From the NCBI GenBank assembly GCA_031277915.1, contig JAITLL010000013.1, forward strand, positions 1 through 40,971: a DNA stretch of 40,971 nucleotides, read 5' to 3'. Made by a program: the position numbers and the translations under genes. Shown here piece by piece: positions 1 to 7,885 of this stretch. The stretch comes from Acinetobacter sp. (GTDB lineage Bacteria > Pseudomonadota > Gammaproteobacteria > Pseudomonadales > Moraxellaceae). The notes beneath the pieces were generated by a model that saw only the letters and a program-made list of their open reading frames with translations, searched no databases and was not told the DNA's origin. The number at the start of each line of letters is the position of its first letter. The stretch's first letter is position 1.

Positions 1-40
1 TGTCATATTGCTGAAAAATGAATAATATTCTCAGCACTTC

Positions 41-117
41 AGGTGTATAGCTCAGTTGGTTAGAGCGCTACGTTGACATCGTAGAGGTCTCCAGTTCGAG
101 TCTGGATATACCTACCA
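41..117 (+). tRNA. tRNA-Val (anticodon GAC)
   Basis: Complete 77-nt cloverleaf with encoded CCA. The 7-bp acceptor stem (AGGTGTA with TATACCT) contains one G-U pair. The anticodon stem CTACG/CGTAG encloses the loop TTGACAT, whose GAC anticodon reads GTC and GTT valine codons. The T arm contains GTTCGAG. A Rho-independent terminator follows about 25 bases downstream, so this is the last gene of its transcription unit; its promoter lies outside the window. Confidence 0.96.
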
Positions 118-142
118 AAATTCGCTGTTAAATCAGCAATTT

Positions 143-171
143 AAAAAACCGCCTTAAATGGCGGTTTTTTC
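143..171 (+). terminator. Terminator after tRNA-Val
   Basis: Stem AAAAAACCGCC / GGCGGTTTTTT with the six-base loop TTAAAT, running into a T tract. It ends the tRNA-Val transcript. Confidence 0.9.
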
Positions 172-212
172 TTTTCGGGGTATTAATTCACGCCTTAATG
201 TGGATAAGTACG

Positions 213-261
213 AAAATTAGTCAAGTTTAGAATTCAAATACTATGAGAGTAGACTAATTTT
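213..261. promoter_or_regulatory. 10-bp inverted repeat upstream of kup
   Basis: AAAATTAGTC at 213-222 is the exact reverse complement of GACTAATTTT at 252-261, with 29 bases between. It lies about 145 bases upstream of the kup start. It could be a split operator or an RNA stem in a kup leader. No protein or ligand can be assigned from sequence. Confidence 0.3.
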
Positions 262-406
262 TGTGTTTATAGTCCACCTTATTATAGGAAGTAATATCTT
301 ATTGATTATTAATACTCTTGATTTTTATATTTTGATCAATGATAGTGGGTTATAGGTGTTAGTACTTTTTAAATAAGAATAATAATTTCATATCAAGGAG
401 ATATGG

Positions 407-2287
407 ATGAGTTCACATGAGATTGGACGTCAAAAAATGTCTGCAATGACATTGGGTGCTTTAGGGGTGGTTTTTGGTGATATCGGTACTAGCCCACTTT
501 ACGCTTTTACCCAATGTTTTCATACATCACATAATGTTCCTATAAATGAAGCGAATGTTCTAGGCATTTTATCATTGATTTTTTGGGCACTGATGATCGT
601 GGTGTCTTTGAAATTTAGTATGTTAATTATGCGTGCTGATAATCATGGTGAGGGTGGGATTTTAGCATTATTAGCTCTTAACATGCACAATAAGCAAATT
701 GGGCCTAAAGTGCGCTTTGGGTTAATTACAATTGGTTTATTTGGTGCTTCGCTATTTTTCGGTGATGGCATTATTACCCCAGCTATTTCAGTATTGTCAG
801 CAGTAGAGGGATTGTCAGTAGCAACCCCTATTTTTACACCGTATGTGATACCAATTACGATTGTGATTCTAATTGGATTATTTATGATTCAGAAAAAGGG
901 AACTGGATCAGTAGGCCGTTTTTTTGGACCTATCATGCTACTGTGGTTTTTCTCAATAGGTTTTATTGGCCTATCTCACATTATCAAGAACCCTTTTATC
1001 TTGAATATGCTTAATCCGTACTGGGCTCTTCCTTTCATTGAAAATAACCCCGTGACTGCATTTGTAGTTATGGGAGCAGTTGTTTTGACGATTACAGGTG
1101 GAGAGGCGTTATATGCGGATATGGGCCATTTTGGTCGTAAGCCAATTCAATTGGCTTGGTTTTTGGTTGCATTACCATGCTTGGTATTAAACTATGCAGG
1201 ACAAGGTGCATTAATTCTGCAAAACCCGCAGGCCATCGATAATACTTTTTTCATGATGGTACCTAAAATAGCATTATATCCTATGATTGCTTTAGCAACT
1301 GCTGCGACAGTGATTGCCTCTCAGGCAGTTATTTCAGGTGTGTTTTCTATGGCACGTCAAGCTATTCAATTAGGTTATTTACCACGTTTTGCTATTGACC
1401 ATACCTCTGAATCTGAAATTGGTCAGATTTATATACCAGCATTGAACTGGATGTTGCTTGGTATGATTATTGGTTTAGTGCTTATGTTTCAATCTAGTGC
1501 TAGTCTTGGTTCGGCTTATGGAATTGCAGTAACTTTGACTATGTTTTGCGATACGATTTTAGTTGCTTTCATCATGTATCACTTATGGAAATGGCCTTCG
1601 TGGGTTATGTTGTTAATTGCGATACCTTTGCTAATTCCAGATCTCCTCTTTATTGCTTCAACTTCACTAAAAATTGTAGATGGTGGCTGGTTCCCATTAA
1701 TGATGGGGGCAATCACTTTTATAATTATGACAACATGGCGCCGTGGACGTGAATTACTACTGAGCAAGTTGCAAAATGACACTATGCCATTAGATTTATT
1801 TATTAAGAGCTTGGAATCTAGTGCTTACATGGTGAGTGGAACAGCTGTATTTATGACAAGTAGTACAAAAGTTGTTCCTCATGCTTTATTACATAATTTA
1901 AAACATAATAAAATACTTCATGAACGTAATATTTTGATCACCATAAATACTCGTGACATTCCATATGTAGATGAATCAGAACGTATTGATGTCGAAGTAT
2001 TAGATAAGCACTTTTTACGTGTCAGTGCTTATTATGGATTTAAACAGCAGCCAAATGTACCTCAAGCATTAGAACAAGCTTTAACTCAGTTGAATCAACC
2101 ATATAACATTATGGACACGAGTTTTTTTGTATCACGTGAACGTGTAATTCATACCGTAGGTGATGGTATTGTTTCATGGCGTGAAAAACTGTTCATTTCT
2201 ATGCAACTTAATACGAGTCCTGCTAGTGATTTCTTCCAGATACCAGCTAACCGAGTGGTGGAAATGGGGAGCCAAGTAGAGATTTAG
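407..2287 (+). CDS. kup: Low-affinity potassium transporter Kup
   Basis: Inner-membrane K+ uptake protein of the KUP/HAK/KT family, known as K+:H+ symporters. The 626-aa length is close to the roughly 622 aa of E. coli Kup. Near the N-terminus is the family motif [11 protein letters not shown] (about residues 25-35), and a dozen hydrophobic segments fill residues 15-450. The C-terminal third is a hydrophilic cytoplasmic domain (about 460-626), as in the family. The ATG at 407 is chosen because AAGGAG at 395-400 sits six bases upstream; an ATG four bases earlier opens only a five-codon frame. The gene is monocistronic: a tRNA terminator lies upstream and its own terminator downstream. Confidence 0.97.
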   Translation: MSSHEIGRQKMSAMTLGALGVVFGDIGTSPLYAFTQCFHTSHNVPINEANVLGILSLIFWALMIVVSLKFSMLIMRADNHGEGGILALLALNMHNKQIGPKVRFGLITIGLFGASLFFGDGIITPAISVLSAVEGLSVATPIFTPYVIPITIVILIGLFMIQKKGTGSVGRFFGPIMLLWFFSIGFIGLSHIIKNPFILNMLNPYWALPFIENNPVTAFVVMGAVVLTITGGEALYADMGHFGRKPIQLAWFLVALPCLVLNYAGQGALILQNPQAIDNTFFMMVPKIALYPMIALATAATVIASQAVISGVFSMARQAIQLGYLPRFAIDHTSESEIGQIYIPALNWMLLGMIIGLVLMFQSSASLGSAYGIAVTLTMFCDTILVAFIMYHLWKWPSWVMLLIAIPLLIPDLLFIASTSLKIVDGGWFPLMMGAITFIIMTTWRRGRELLLSKLQNDTMPLDLFIKSLESSAYMVSGTAVFMTSSTKVVPHALLHNLKHNKILHERNILITINTRDIPYVDESERIDVEVLDKHFLRVSAYYGFKQQPNVPQALEQALTQLNQPYNIMDTSFFVSRERVIHTVGDGIVSWREKLFISMQLNTSPASDFFQIPANRVVEMGSQVEI

Positions 2288-2332
2288 GGGTGCCTTGATT
2301 GATTTTATATGCACGGAAATAAGAGGCTTTTT

Positions 2333-2368
2333 AAAGGCTTAAATTTAGAAGATTTAAGCCTTTTGTTT
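2333..2368 (+). terminator. kup terminator
   Basis: Perfect 12-bp stem AAAGGCTTAAAT / ATTTAAGCCTTT with a seven-base loop, followed by TGTTTTC. It is 45 bases past the kup stop. Confidence 0.85.
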
Positions 2369-2494
2369 TCATGATTCGAGAACTATGTCGGGCAACCTAT
2401 AGTGATATAGGGTGTAGCCAAATTATTAGTCCTTGTTATTTTCATAAATTAGACGAATGATAATAAAGAAAAATATACAGATTTGTCTATTTTT

Positions 2495-2560
2495 ATATAA
2501 ACTTGAATAGCTTTACATGACTAAAAAAGCCCTAAATTATAATGATTTAGGGCTTTTTTT
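2495..2560 (+). repeat. Dispersed repeat copy A with intact terminator hairpin
   Basis: The hairpin at 2523-2559 has the stem AAAAAGCCCTAAAT / ATTTAGGGCTTTTT. The 45 bases 2495-2539 recur at 8687-8731 with three mismatches, and the hairpin recurs at 4286-4321. No gene ends just upstream, because kup already has its own terminator. This is therefore an orphan terminator marking the left edge of the 2.6-4.3 kb accessory cluster. The rest of 2288-2860 is AT-rich and shows no other gene; a promoter for the cluster presumably lies within 2600-2850. Confidence 0.7.
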
Positions 2561-2866
2561 TATTGGTTTTTGGCTTAATTTAACTTTTTATAAAATTGTA
2601 TAATTAGAATAAACAAGATTAGATGAAGATTATTCTTCTACTAAGATATTTAAATTTATACTTTTGTATTTCAAAATTAGGCGACATTTTACGTCGTCTG
2701 AATCTAGAAATGGGCTAGAAAATGTAATCTTATATAATAATATAGCTTGAGATATATTTGTGTTTTAAAGTTTTTGTGAGTCTTCTTATTGAGAAGAATA
2801 TAGCAGCAAACTTTGATACTTATTTTAATAACAATTTAGAATATTGTTCGCAAGGATAAAGTGCCT

Positions 2867-3136
2867 ATGAAAATGAAAAAAATGAAACGGACGATAGTTA
2901 TGAATTGTCCTGTTTGTGCTGATACTTTACTTAAACATAATGAATTAACAGATTTATTCATTTGTAATTCTTGTTCTGCAGAATTTGGTAGAGAAGAACT
3001 ACTAGAAGCTAATTCTGAAAGTATTGACGCACATACTAATGAAATAGCAAATAAAGCTATTAAAGAAGCAAAGCAACATCTTCAAAAAGAAATTAAGAAT
3101 ATTTTTAAAAATAGTAAAGTTTTTAAGGTGAAATAA
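2867..3136 (+). CDS. Small zinc-ribbon protein, unknown function
   Basis: About 89 aa. An N-terminal basic Met/Lys-rich lead is followed by a CPVC pair and, 18 residues later, a CNSC pair. This is the classic four-cysteine zinc ribbon and the only recognisable feature. The C-terminal half is charged and helical (AIKEAKQHLQKEIKNIFK), possibly an interaction or nucleic-acid-binding helix. Start choice is uncertain: AAGGA at 2852-2856 is four bases from a GTG at 2861 and ten from the ATG at 2867; further ATGs lie at 2873 and 2882. Its TAA overlaps the next gene's ATG by one base (TAATG), so the two are translationally coupled. It is the first gene of a three-gene accessory cluster. I do not recognise the family. 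Confidence 0.75.
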   Translation: MKMKKMKRTIVMNCPVCADTLLKHNELTDLFICNSCSAEFGREELLEANSESIDAHTNEIANKAIKEAKQHLQKEIKNIFKNSKVFKVK

Positions 3137-3603
3137 TGGTAGTAGGATTAGCCGATGTTATAGCATTTTTAGCCTTATTAGTTTCTATATATGCTCTTTA
3201 TCAAAATCATAAGACTAATCAGCGTCAAGCTAGATTAATGGAGATGGAGATAAAGTTGAATCAATTCTTAATTCAAAAAGAGGAAGATGATTTTATTTCT
3301 AAACAAACAGCGGATATTAAAGCCCGTTACTTTAAAATTGGCAGTAATAATTATCGCTTAAGAATATGGAATGATGGATTAGGTGAGGCAAGAAATGTAT
3401 CACTTTCATTTGCGAATACTTATTTGGTCCCGTTACTACAAGATGATGTTGATAGTAAATTTCCCTTAAATCTTGATTCTAAGCAATCAGTTACTCTCTT
3501 AGCTTCAGTATCATTTGATACACCTACTAAACATTCGATTCAGGTTAGTTGGGATGATGATGTTAAGAATGGAAACTCTAAAGAATTAACGTTAACTCTA
3601 TAA
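3136..3603 (+). CDS. One-TM protein with C-terminal beta domain, unknown function
   Basis: 155 aa. A single hydrophobic segment (about residues 3-22) is followed by a short charged linker. From about residue 65 the protein is beta-rich, with the pattern RLRIWNDGLGEARNV. That pattern resembles the Ig-like segments seen after one TM helix in many uncharacterised proteins. No catalytic motif is visible. The ATG overlaps the zinc-ribbon stop by one base, with AAGGTG just upstream, so the two are probably made together. The bias to A/T-ending codons matches the neighbours in the cluster. Function unknown. Confidence 0.75.
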   Translation: MVVGLADVIAFLALLVSIYALYQNHKTNQRQARLMEMEIKLNQFLIQKEEDDFISKQTADIKARYFKIGSNNYRLRIWNDGLGEARNVSLSFANTYLVPLLQDDVDSKFPLNLDSKQSVTLLASVSFDTPTKHSIQVSWDDDVKNGNSKELTLTL

Positions 3604-3623
3604 TTATTTAAATTTAATGACTT

Positions 3624-4250
3624 ATGAATACAATCACTATAAATGATATTGCGAATTGGACAATTATTTTTGGTTACTCTTCTATCACAATAATTGCTTT
3701 TATTATGACTTTTGTAGGCAAAGGAGAGAGTAAAAAGAAGAGAGCTTTTTTTAAAGAAAGTATTTTAAATAAGCACAAAAACAACATTAATATTGATGCT
3801 GATGAATTTATGAGAATGATTGAGTCTTCTAAGATAGGTAAATTGACAGCTGAACAAGTCCTATCAGAGCTATTATTAGAAGCCTCTACACCAGAAGACC
3901 ATAATTATTATTCACAACTGGTACGGAAACTTGAAAAGATTGAACCATTTGGAACTCTATCTAAAGATATGCGCACTATTTTAGAGCGCCTGTACCTAAT
4001 AACTGAAAATTCAAGCTCAGAGTCAGATAAGCATTTATTAATTCCTATTCGAAATGCTCTTGAAAAAGCTGATCAAATAGAAACCGAACAGAAAAGAACT
4101 AAAAAGATTAATTTCATGTTAACTGTAGTAGGACTAGTAAGCTTTGCTTTGAGTATTGGAGGCTTATATGTTTCATTAAAAAGTCCTTCTAAAGAAGATA
4201 TAGCTTCTATAATGAAAAATGAACTTCAAAATATTAAAAAAGTGCAATGA
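3624..4250 (+). CDS. Two-TM protein with cytoplasmic helical middle, unknown function
   Basis: 208 aa. Hydrophobic helices lie near residues 11-32 and 163-185. Between them is a 130-residue charged, helical region starting with the basic stretch KGESKKKR. A short charged tail follows the second helix. By the positive-inside rule the middle region is probably cytoplasmic. No enzyme motif is seen. It starts 20 bases after the preceding gene without a strong Shine-Dalgarno sequence and is followed by a terminator, so it ends the zinc-ribbon / one-TM / two-TM operon. Two membrane proteins plus a zinc ribbon suggest a small membrane complex, but that is inference. Confidence 0.75.
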   Translation: MNTITINDIANWTIIFGYSSITIIAFIMTFVGKGESKKKRAFFKESILNKHKNNINIDADEFMRMIESSKIGKLTAEQVLSELLLEASTPEDHNYYSQLVRKLEKIEPFGTLSKDMRTILERLYLITENSSSESDKHLLIPIRNALEKADQIETEQKRTKKINFMLTVVGLVSFALSIGGLYVSLKSPSKEDIASIMKNELQNIKKVQ

Positions 4251-4285
4251 AATTTTTAATAATATTAATAAAACTTTATTTACTT

Positions 4286-4322
4286 AAAAAGTCCTAAACT
4301 ATAATGGTTTAGGGCTTTTTTA
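4286..4322 (+). terminator. Terminator of the three-gene cluster (repeat copy B)
   Basis: Stem AAAAAGTCCTAAAC / GTTTAGGGCTTTTT with one G-U pair and the loop TATAATG. It is nearly the same sequence as the hairpin at 2523-2559, so the three-gene insert is bracketed by two copies in the same orientation. The rest of 4251-4566 has no gene; its only other structure is the hairpin at 4527-4552. Confidence 0.85.
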
Positions 4323-4526
4323 TTGATGTTATAAATTCTTTCCTAAAGCAAAATAAAGAGGTGTATTTCTGATTCTTACAATTTGCTATACAGCCAATTT
4401 TTAGAAAATAGATTTTAGAGCAAATAATGTAATGAGTGAGGTATTTTGAAGGTCTTTCTTTAATACCGAACGCGTCTTAGATAGCGATAAGTTCTTTATT
4501 AATGTGGATTAATAATTAAAATTAGC

Positions 4527-4552
4527 GAAGTACCTCTTATTTGAGGTACTTC
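4527..4552 (+). promoter_or_regulatory. Perfect hairpin abutting the RBS of the MoeA-like gene
   Basis: GAAGTACCTC and GAGGTACTTC form a perfect 10-bp stem with the loop TTATTT. It ends two bases before the AGGA ribosome-binding sequence (4555-4558) of the gene starting at 4567. There is no T tract, so it is not a normal terminator. It could stabilise the mRNA 5' end or control translation. Confidence 0.45.
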
Positions 4553-4566
4553 TAGGAACTATATTT

Positions 4567-5979
4567 ATGCAAAAAAAACTTTCAATACCAGATAACTTAC
4601 CGAATCATTTAACGGACATTTTTTACCACATCAATATAAATTTGCCTAAAGGTGATTTAAAAGAAACTGTAGAGCTTGATGAAGCATTAAATCAAGTTAA
4701 CGCAAGTGATGTATATGCTTTACAGGATTATCCTCTACATAATTTATCAGCCTATTCAGGATGGGCTATTAACTCAGAATCAACTCAATCTGCAAATAAA
4801 GAAAGCCCTTTATTAATTACTCATTGGTACTATTGGGGGCAACAACTTTATAGATCTATTAATCCATATAAATTAGACCTAAAAGCTCCGAGCTTGTTAG
4901 AAATTCCTGCCTATACAAAATTGCCAGACTCTTTAGATTCAGTCGTTAACGAACAAGATGAAAGATTAGATCTTTCTGATACCGAGGCTAAAAAAATTAC
5001 TGGCTCCATTCCAACCATGCATGGTGTCATTTCTAAAGGCAGTATATTTAAACAAGGCGATGTGATTCTAAAAAAAGATGAGAAACTGACTCCTGAAAAA
5101 TTAATTGTTTTAAGACGAGCGGGAATCAAAGAATTATCTATATATAAAAATCCCAGAATTCTCGTTGTAAGTATGCATTCCTTCGATAAAAATGAAATGA
5201 GTGAGGAAAGTCTGTATGTTAAAGATGCCTTGAAAACATGGGGCTATGAGCAGGTAGAAATCAAATCACTTAAACCTGAACGTTTTGATGCTGCATTTAA
5301 TAATCTTAAAAAAGATAATGACCCAGCTTTAGATGACTCATTAACGACGAGCAGGGACGATTATATAAACTTCTTTGAAGAACAAACCTCAAACTTTGAT
5401 TTCATTCTTTGCTGCACATATCAAAATAATCTTTCTTCTTTATTCCAGCTTGAAAAACTTCCAATCTTTGATCAAAGCAGCATGTCATCGGCCTTGAATA
5501 CACGTTGTATACCAGCTCATGAAATTAAAATTCTTAAAGGTAAAGATAGGACTCCACCTAGTCGTGAGACAGTGCAAATTTATGATGAAAGCGGTAATCA
5601 TAAAGGTATGAGAGTAGTCGTTACAGAAGACAAAGCGACTATTATTAACTTACTGGGTGATATCCAAGATATTGCGATTCTGATGCATGCTTTCGTGAAA
5701 TATATTTTGAATAAGCATATCTCAGACTTTTTTGATCATGCTTACTTTAAGGGTAAAGTTGATATAGAGATTGTTCCTGATATGACAAACAGAAAGTTGT
5801 TATGGGGGCATTATAAGGCTCAAGAAAATGGGGAATATATATTAGAAATTATCGACCAACAGCAGCCATATCAAATAGAATCTTTTGTTAAAGCGAATTG
5901 TATTGTGATGGTTCCTTTTCAAGAACAAACAATTGCAAAAGGCACTGATTTATATTTTATGAAAATAGATGAAGTCTAA
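4567..5979 (+). CDS. Divergent MoeA-like (molybdopterin molybdotransferase fold) protein
   Basis: 470 aa. The order of segments follows MoeA/gephyrin E. Residues 36-70 (ELDEALNQVNASDVYALQDY, then SAYSGWAI) align with the MoeA start, where the family has an A-D-V core and S-A-M-D-G-Y-A. Residues 150-193 resemble the MoeA hinge that ends in a conserved G-I/V-x-x-L/V turn. Residues 195-380 resemble the MPT-binding domain. Key residues are lost: the Asp of S-A-M-D-G is Ser64, and no PGNP-like motif is present (LLGDIQD instead). If it is a MoeA relative, it is unlikely to ligate molybdenum in the usual way. No other molybdenum-cofactor gene is nearby. It could have been recruited for another role. 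The assignment rests on weak pattern similarity. Confidence 0.5.
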   Translation: MQKKLSIPDNLPNHLTDIFYHININLPKGDLKETVELDEALNQVNASDVYALQDYPLHNLSAYSGWAINSESTQSANKESPLLITHWYYWGQQLYRSINPYKLDLKAPSLLEIPAYTKLPDSLDSVVNEQDERLDLSDTEAKKITGSIPTMHGVISKGSIFKQGDVILKKDEKLTPEKLIVLRRAGIKELSIYKNPRILVVSMHSFDKNEMSEESLYVKDALKTWGYEQVEIKSLKPERFDAAFNNLKKDNDPALDDSLTTSRDDYINFFEEQTSNFDFILCCTYQNNLSSLFQLEKLPIFDQSSMSSALNTRCIPAHEIKILKGKDRTPPSRETVQIYDESGNHKGMRVVVTEDKATIINLLGDIQDIAILMHAFVKYILNKHISDFFDHAYFKGKVDIEIVPDMTNRKLLWGHYKAQENGEYILEIIDQQQPYQIESFVKANCIVMVPFQEQTIAKGTDLYFMKIDEV

Positions 5980-6159
5980 TTTCTATCTATAACTTAATTG
6001 GGTGTGTAACCTTCTCACCTTTAAGAAAGGTTACGCCCTCAAAAGCTTACTCTTTTAAAGTTTAATTCCCTAAAACCCCCCTTTATAAACCCCACTTTAA
6101 CAATCACTTAACCATTATTTATTCTTTCTTTTTAATGATCTAATTTAAAACAAATGTCA

Positions 6160-6470
6160 TTTTGTGTGCTTGACTACATGCGAGTTGGCTACTATTCTTT
6201 GCCTGCTGGCCACATTGCCAGTCGGCTTTGACAGGCTGAATATTATCTCCCGCATCAGAGCTTTTCCTTCTGAGGAATAGTTTTGTGTGGTGTGCCACTC
6301 GTTCCCTCCCGTAGCGGTAGGACGGGAGAGGGACACCTTCGGGTGTGCTAGTTTGAGATAATACTAGTCTGTCAACCTTCTTCCGTTCTGCCACCATAAT
6401 TCTATAAATGTCTGGCAGAACTCCCAATAAAAAGGAGTTGGCTTTGCACATCCATTATTTCTTGGCTCTC
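6160..6470. other. GC-richer structured non-coding segment
   Basis: This stretch is close to half G+C, while the flanks are AT-rich. It contains a strong stem CTCCCGT/ACGGGAG (6306-6312 with 6322-6328, extended past a bulged A). Immediately after comes ACACC-TTCG-GGTGT (6333-6346), a UUCG-tetraloop hairpin typical of structured RNA. A 103-codon open frame exists on the minus strand (6140-6451), but it has no recognisable domain and no Shine-Dalgarno sequence that I can identify. The segment may be a non-coding RNA or a remnant of a mobile element. The remainder of 5980-6695 holds a weak GTAACCTT/AAGGTTAC hairpin (6006-6034) and nothing else I recognise. Confidence 0.35.
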
Positions 6471-6617
6471 GATGCCAAAAGCTATAACGACACAACTTAA
6501 AAATTTAAAGCAGCTTGATGACCTTTAAGGTTTTCAGGCTTTAAGTCATTACGGCTCAAAAAACTTGCATCAGCAACAAAACTTGAGATGTGCCATGCAC
6601 AGTCTCTACGGCTTTGC

Positions 6618-6657
6618 TGTGCTTTTTTTTCTCCCAGAAAAGGCACAGTTTTTTTAT
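6618..6657 (+). terminator. Possible terminator before the TetR gene
   Basis: CTGTGC (6618-6623) pairs with GCACAG (6644-6649), helped by T/A tracts inside the stem, and is followed by seven T. It would end any forward transcript from the structured segment 6160-6470 just before the TetR gene. Confidence 0.4.
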
Positions 6658-6695
6658 CTCATTTAGAAACAACAAGAATTTATAACGGTAAAACG

Positions 6696-7250
6696 ATGTC
6701 AAATTTAGAACTCTCTTCAAAAAAACTACATTTTATTCAAACAGCTACACGCTTGTTTGCCACCTATGGATTTCACACAGCGGGGGTAGACCTTATTGCC
6801 AAGGAAGCCCAAATACCGAAAGCTACGCTTTACAACTACTTTCGCTCGAAAGAGCGGTTTATTGACATTTGTCTAGTTGTGCAAAAAGAACGGCTCCAAG
6901 ACCAAGTCATTGAAATGTTCGAATATGACCATGCCACAAGCGCGTTAGATAAACTTAAGAAACTGTATTATCTACATAGTGATATAGAAGGGCCGTATTA
7001 CCTATTATTTAAAGCCATTTTTGAAACTAAGAATCACTACCCAAACGCGTACCTAACCGCCATTAGGTACAGAACATGGCTCACCAATGAAATTTATAGC
7101 CAGCTTAGATTAGTAAAAAACGATGTTTCATTTACCGATGCCAAACTCTTTTTATATATGATTGAAGGTGGAATTATTCAACTTTTAGGTTCGGATGTGG
7201 CGATTGAGAGGGAAAAGATGTTGGATTATTTTCTAGTTTCACTCTACTAA
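6696..7250 (+). CDS. TetR/AcrR-family transcriptional regulator
   Basis: 184 aa. The N-terminal TetR helix-turn-helix spans about residues 10-55. It has the usual A-x-x-L-F-A-x-x-G-F signature (TRLFATYGFHTAGVDLIA) and the recognition helix KATLYNYFRSKE. Residues 60-184 form the variable helical ligand and dimer domain. The open frame extends 36 codons upstream, but that part is Cys/Arg-rich and lies over the hairpin at 6618-6657. The ATG at 6696 gives the normal TetR N-terminus and is preferred. Targets are unknown; the adjacent acetyltransferase promoter carries a direct repeat that could be its operator. Confidence 0.88.
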   Translation: MSNLELSSKKLHFIQTATRLFATYGFHTAGVDLIAKEAQIPKATLYNYFRSKERFIDICLVVQKERLQDQVIEMFEYDHATSALDKLKKLYYLHSDIEGPYYLLFKAIFETKNHYPNAYLTAIRYRTWLTNEIYSQLRLVKNDVSFTDAKLFLYMIEGGIIQLLGSDVAIEREKMLDYFLVSLY

Positions 7251-7280
7251 GTTTTATACAGAAAAGATCAAAATAAAATA

Positions 7281-7311
7281 CACTATTGTAATTATTTATT
7301 CACTATAGTAA
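7281..7311. promoter_or_regulatory. Direct repeat upstream of yjaB, candidate operator
   Basis: CACTATTGTAA (7281-7291) and CACTATAGTAA (7301-7311) are repeated exactly 20 bases apart, which is two helical turns. The second copy contains the palindrome ACTATAGT. The position, about 75 bases before the yjaB start, fits an operator for a dimeric repressor such as the upstream TetR protein. Binding is inference. Confidence 0.4.
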
Positions 7312-7384
7312 ATTTATTGGTGGATAGTTATCTATTTTGAAGAATTCTTCATCGAAATTTTAATTTTATGATGCGAGATACAAT

Positions 7385-7828
7385 ATGTTAAACATTCGAA
7401 TGTCACGTCCAGATGAAGGTAACCAAGTGGTTGCCATCTGGAAAAGCTCGGTTGACGCTACACATGATTTTCTTACAGCAGATGATCGTAAAGAAATTGA
7501 AAAAGAAGTCGTCGGCTTTTTCTCAGAAACACCTGTGTGGGTTGCTGTTAATGCTGATGACCAAGCTTTAGGTTTTATGTTTTTACATGATGGGCATATG
7601 GAAGCATTATTTATTGATGCTGCTGCTAGAGGACTAGGCGTTGGGAAGGCACTTCTATTACATGCGTTAAGTATATATCCAAACTTAACGATTGATGTGA
7701 ATGAACAAAATCAGCAAGCAGTTGGTTTTTATCAACATATGGGATTTCAGGTCATTGGTCATTCACCACTCGATGGTCAAGGTAGAGCCTATCCATTGTT
7801 GCATTTAAGCATAGCCTCTTCAACTTAA
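7385..7828 (+). CDS. yjaB: GNAT acetyltransferase, YjaB type
   Basis: 147 aa, the same length as E. coli YjaB, a GNAT-fold acetyltransferase reported to acetylate protein lysines. Shared landmarks as I recall them: a start like IRMSRPDEGNQVVAIWKSSVDATHDFL, WVAVN, GFMFL, and the acetyl-CoA loop RGLGVGKALL (about residues 84-93). Near the C-terminus are NEQNQQAVGFYQHMGF and YPLLHL. It lies alone between the TetR gene and the convergent XRE regulator. The physiological substrate in Acinetobacter is unknown. Confidence 0.9.
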   Translation: MLNIRMSRPDEGNQVVAIWKSSVDATHDFLTADDRKEIEKEVVGFFSETPVWVAVNADDQALGFMFLHDGHMEALFIDAAARGLGVGKALLLHALSIYPNLTIDVNEQNQQAVGFYQHMGFQVIGHSPLDGQGRAYPLLHLSIASST

Positions 7829-7885
7829 GCGGTTTTACACTTCTAGTAGAAATGTTGCAGCATACAGGTCACTGGAATTTTAGTT

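Noticed and set aside
6000-6040. GTAACCTT/AAGGTTAC hairpin as terminator of the MoeA-like gene
   Set aside because: No T tract follows and the loop is long; possible but too weak to list.
6140-6451. 103-codon open frame on the minus strand
   Set aside because: No recognised domain and no ribosome site identified; it lies across strong RNA-like hairpins. Kept only as a remark on the structured segment.
6588-6695. 36-codon N-terminal extension of the TetR regulator
   Set aside because: It overlaps a terminator-like hairpin and is Cys/Arg-rich; the ATG at 6696 gives a normal TetR N-terminus.
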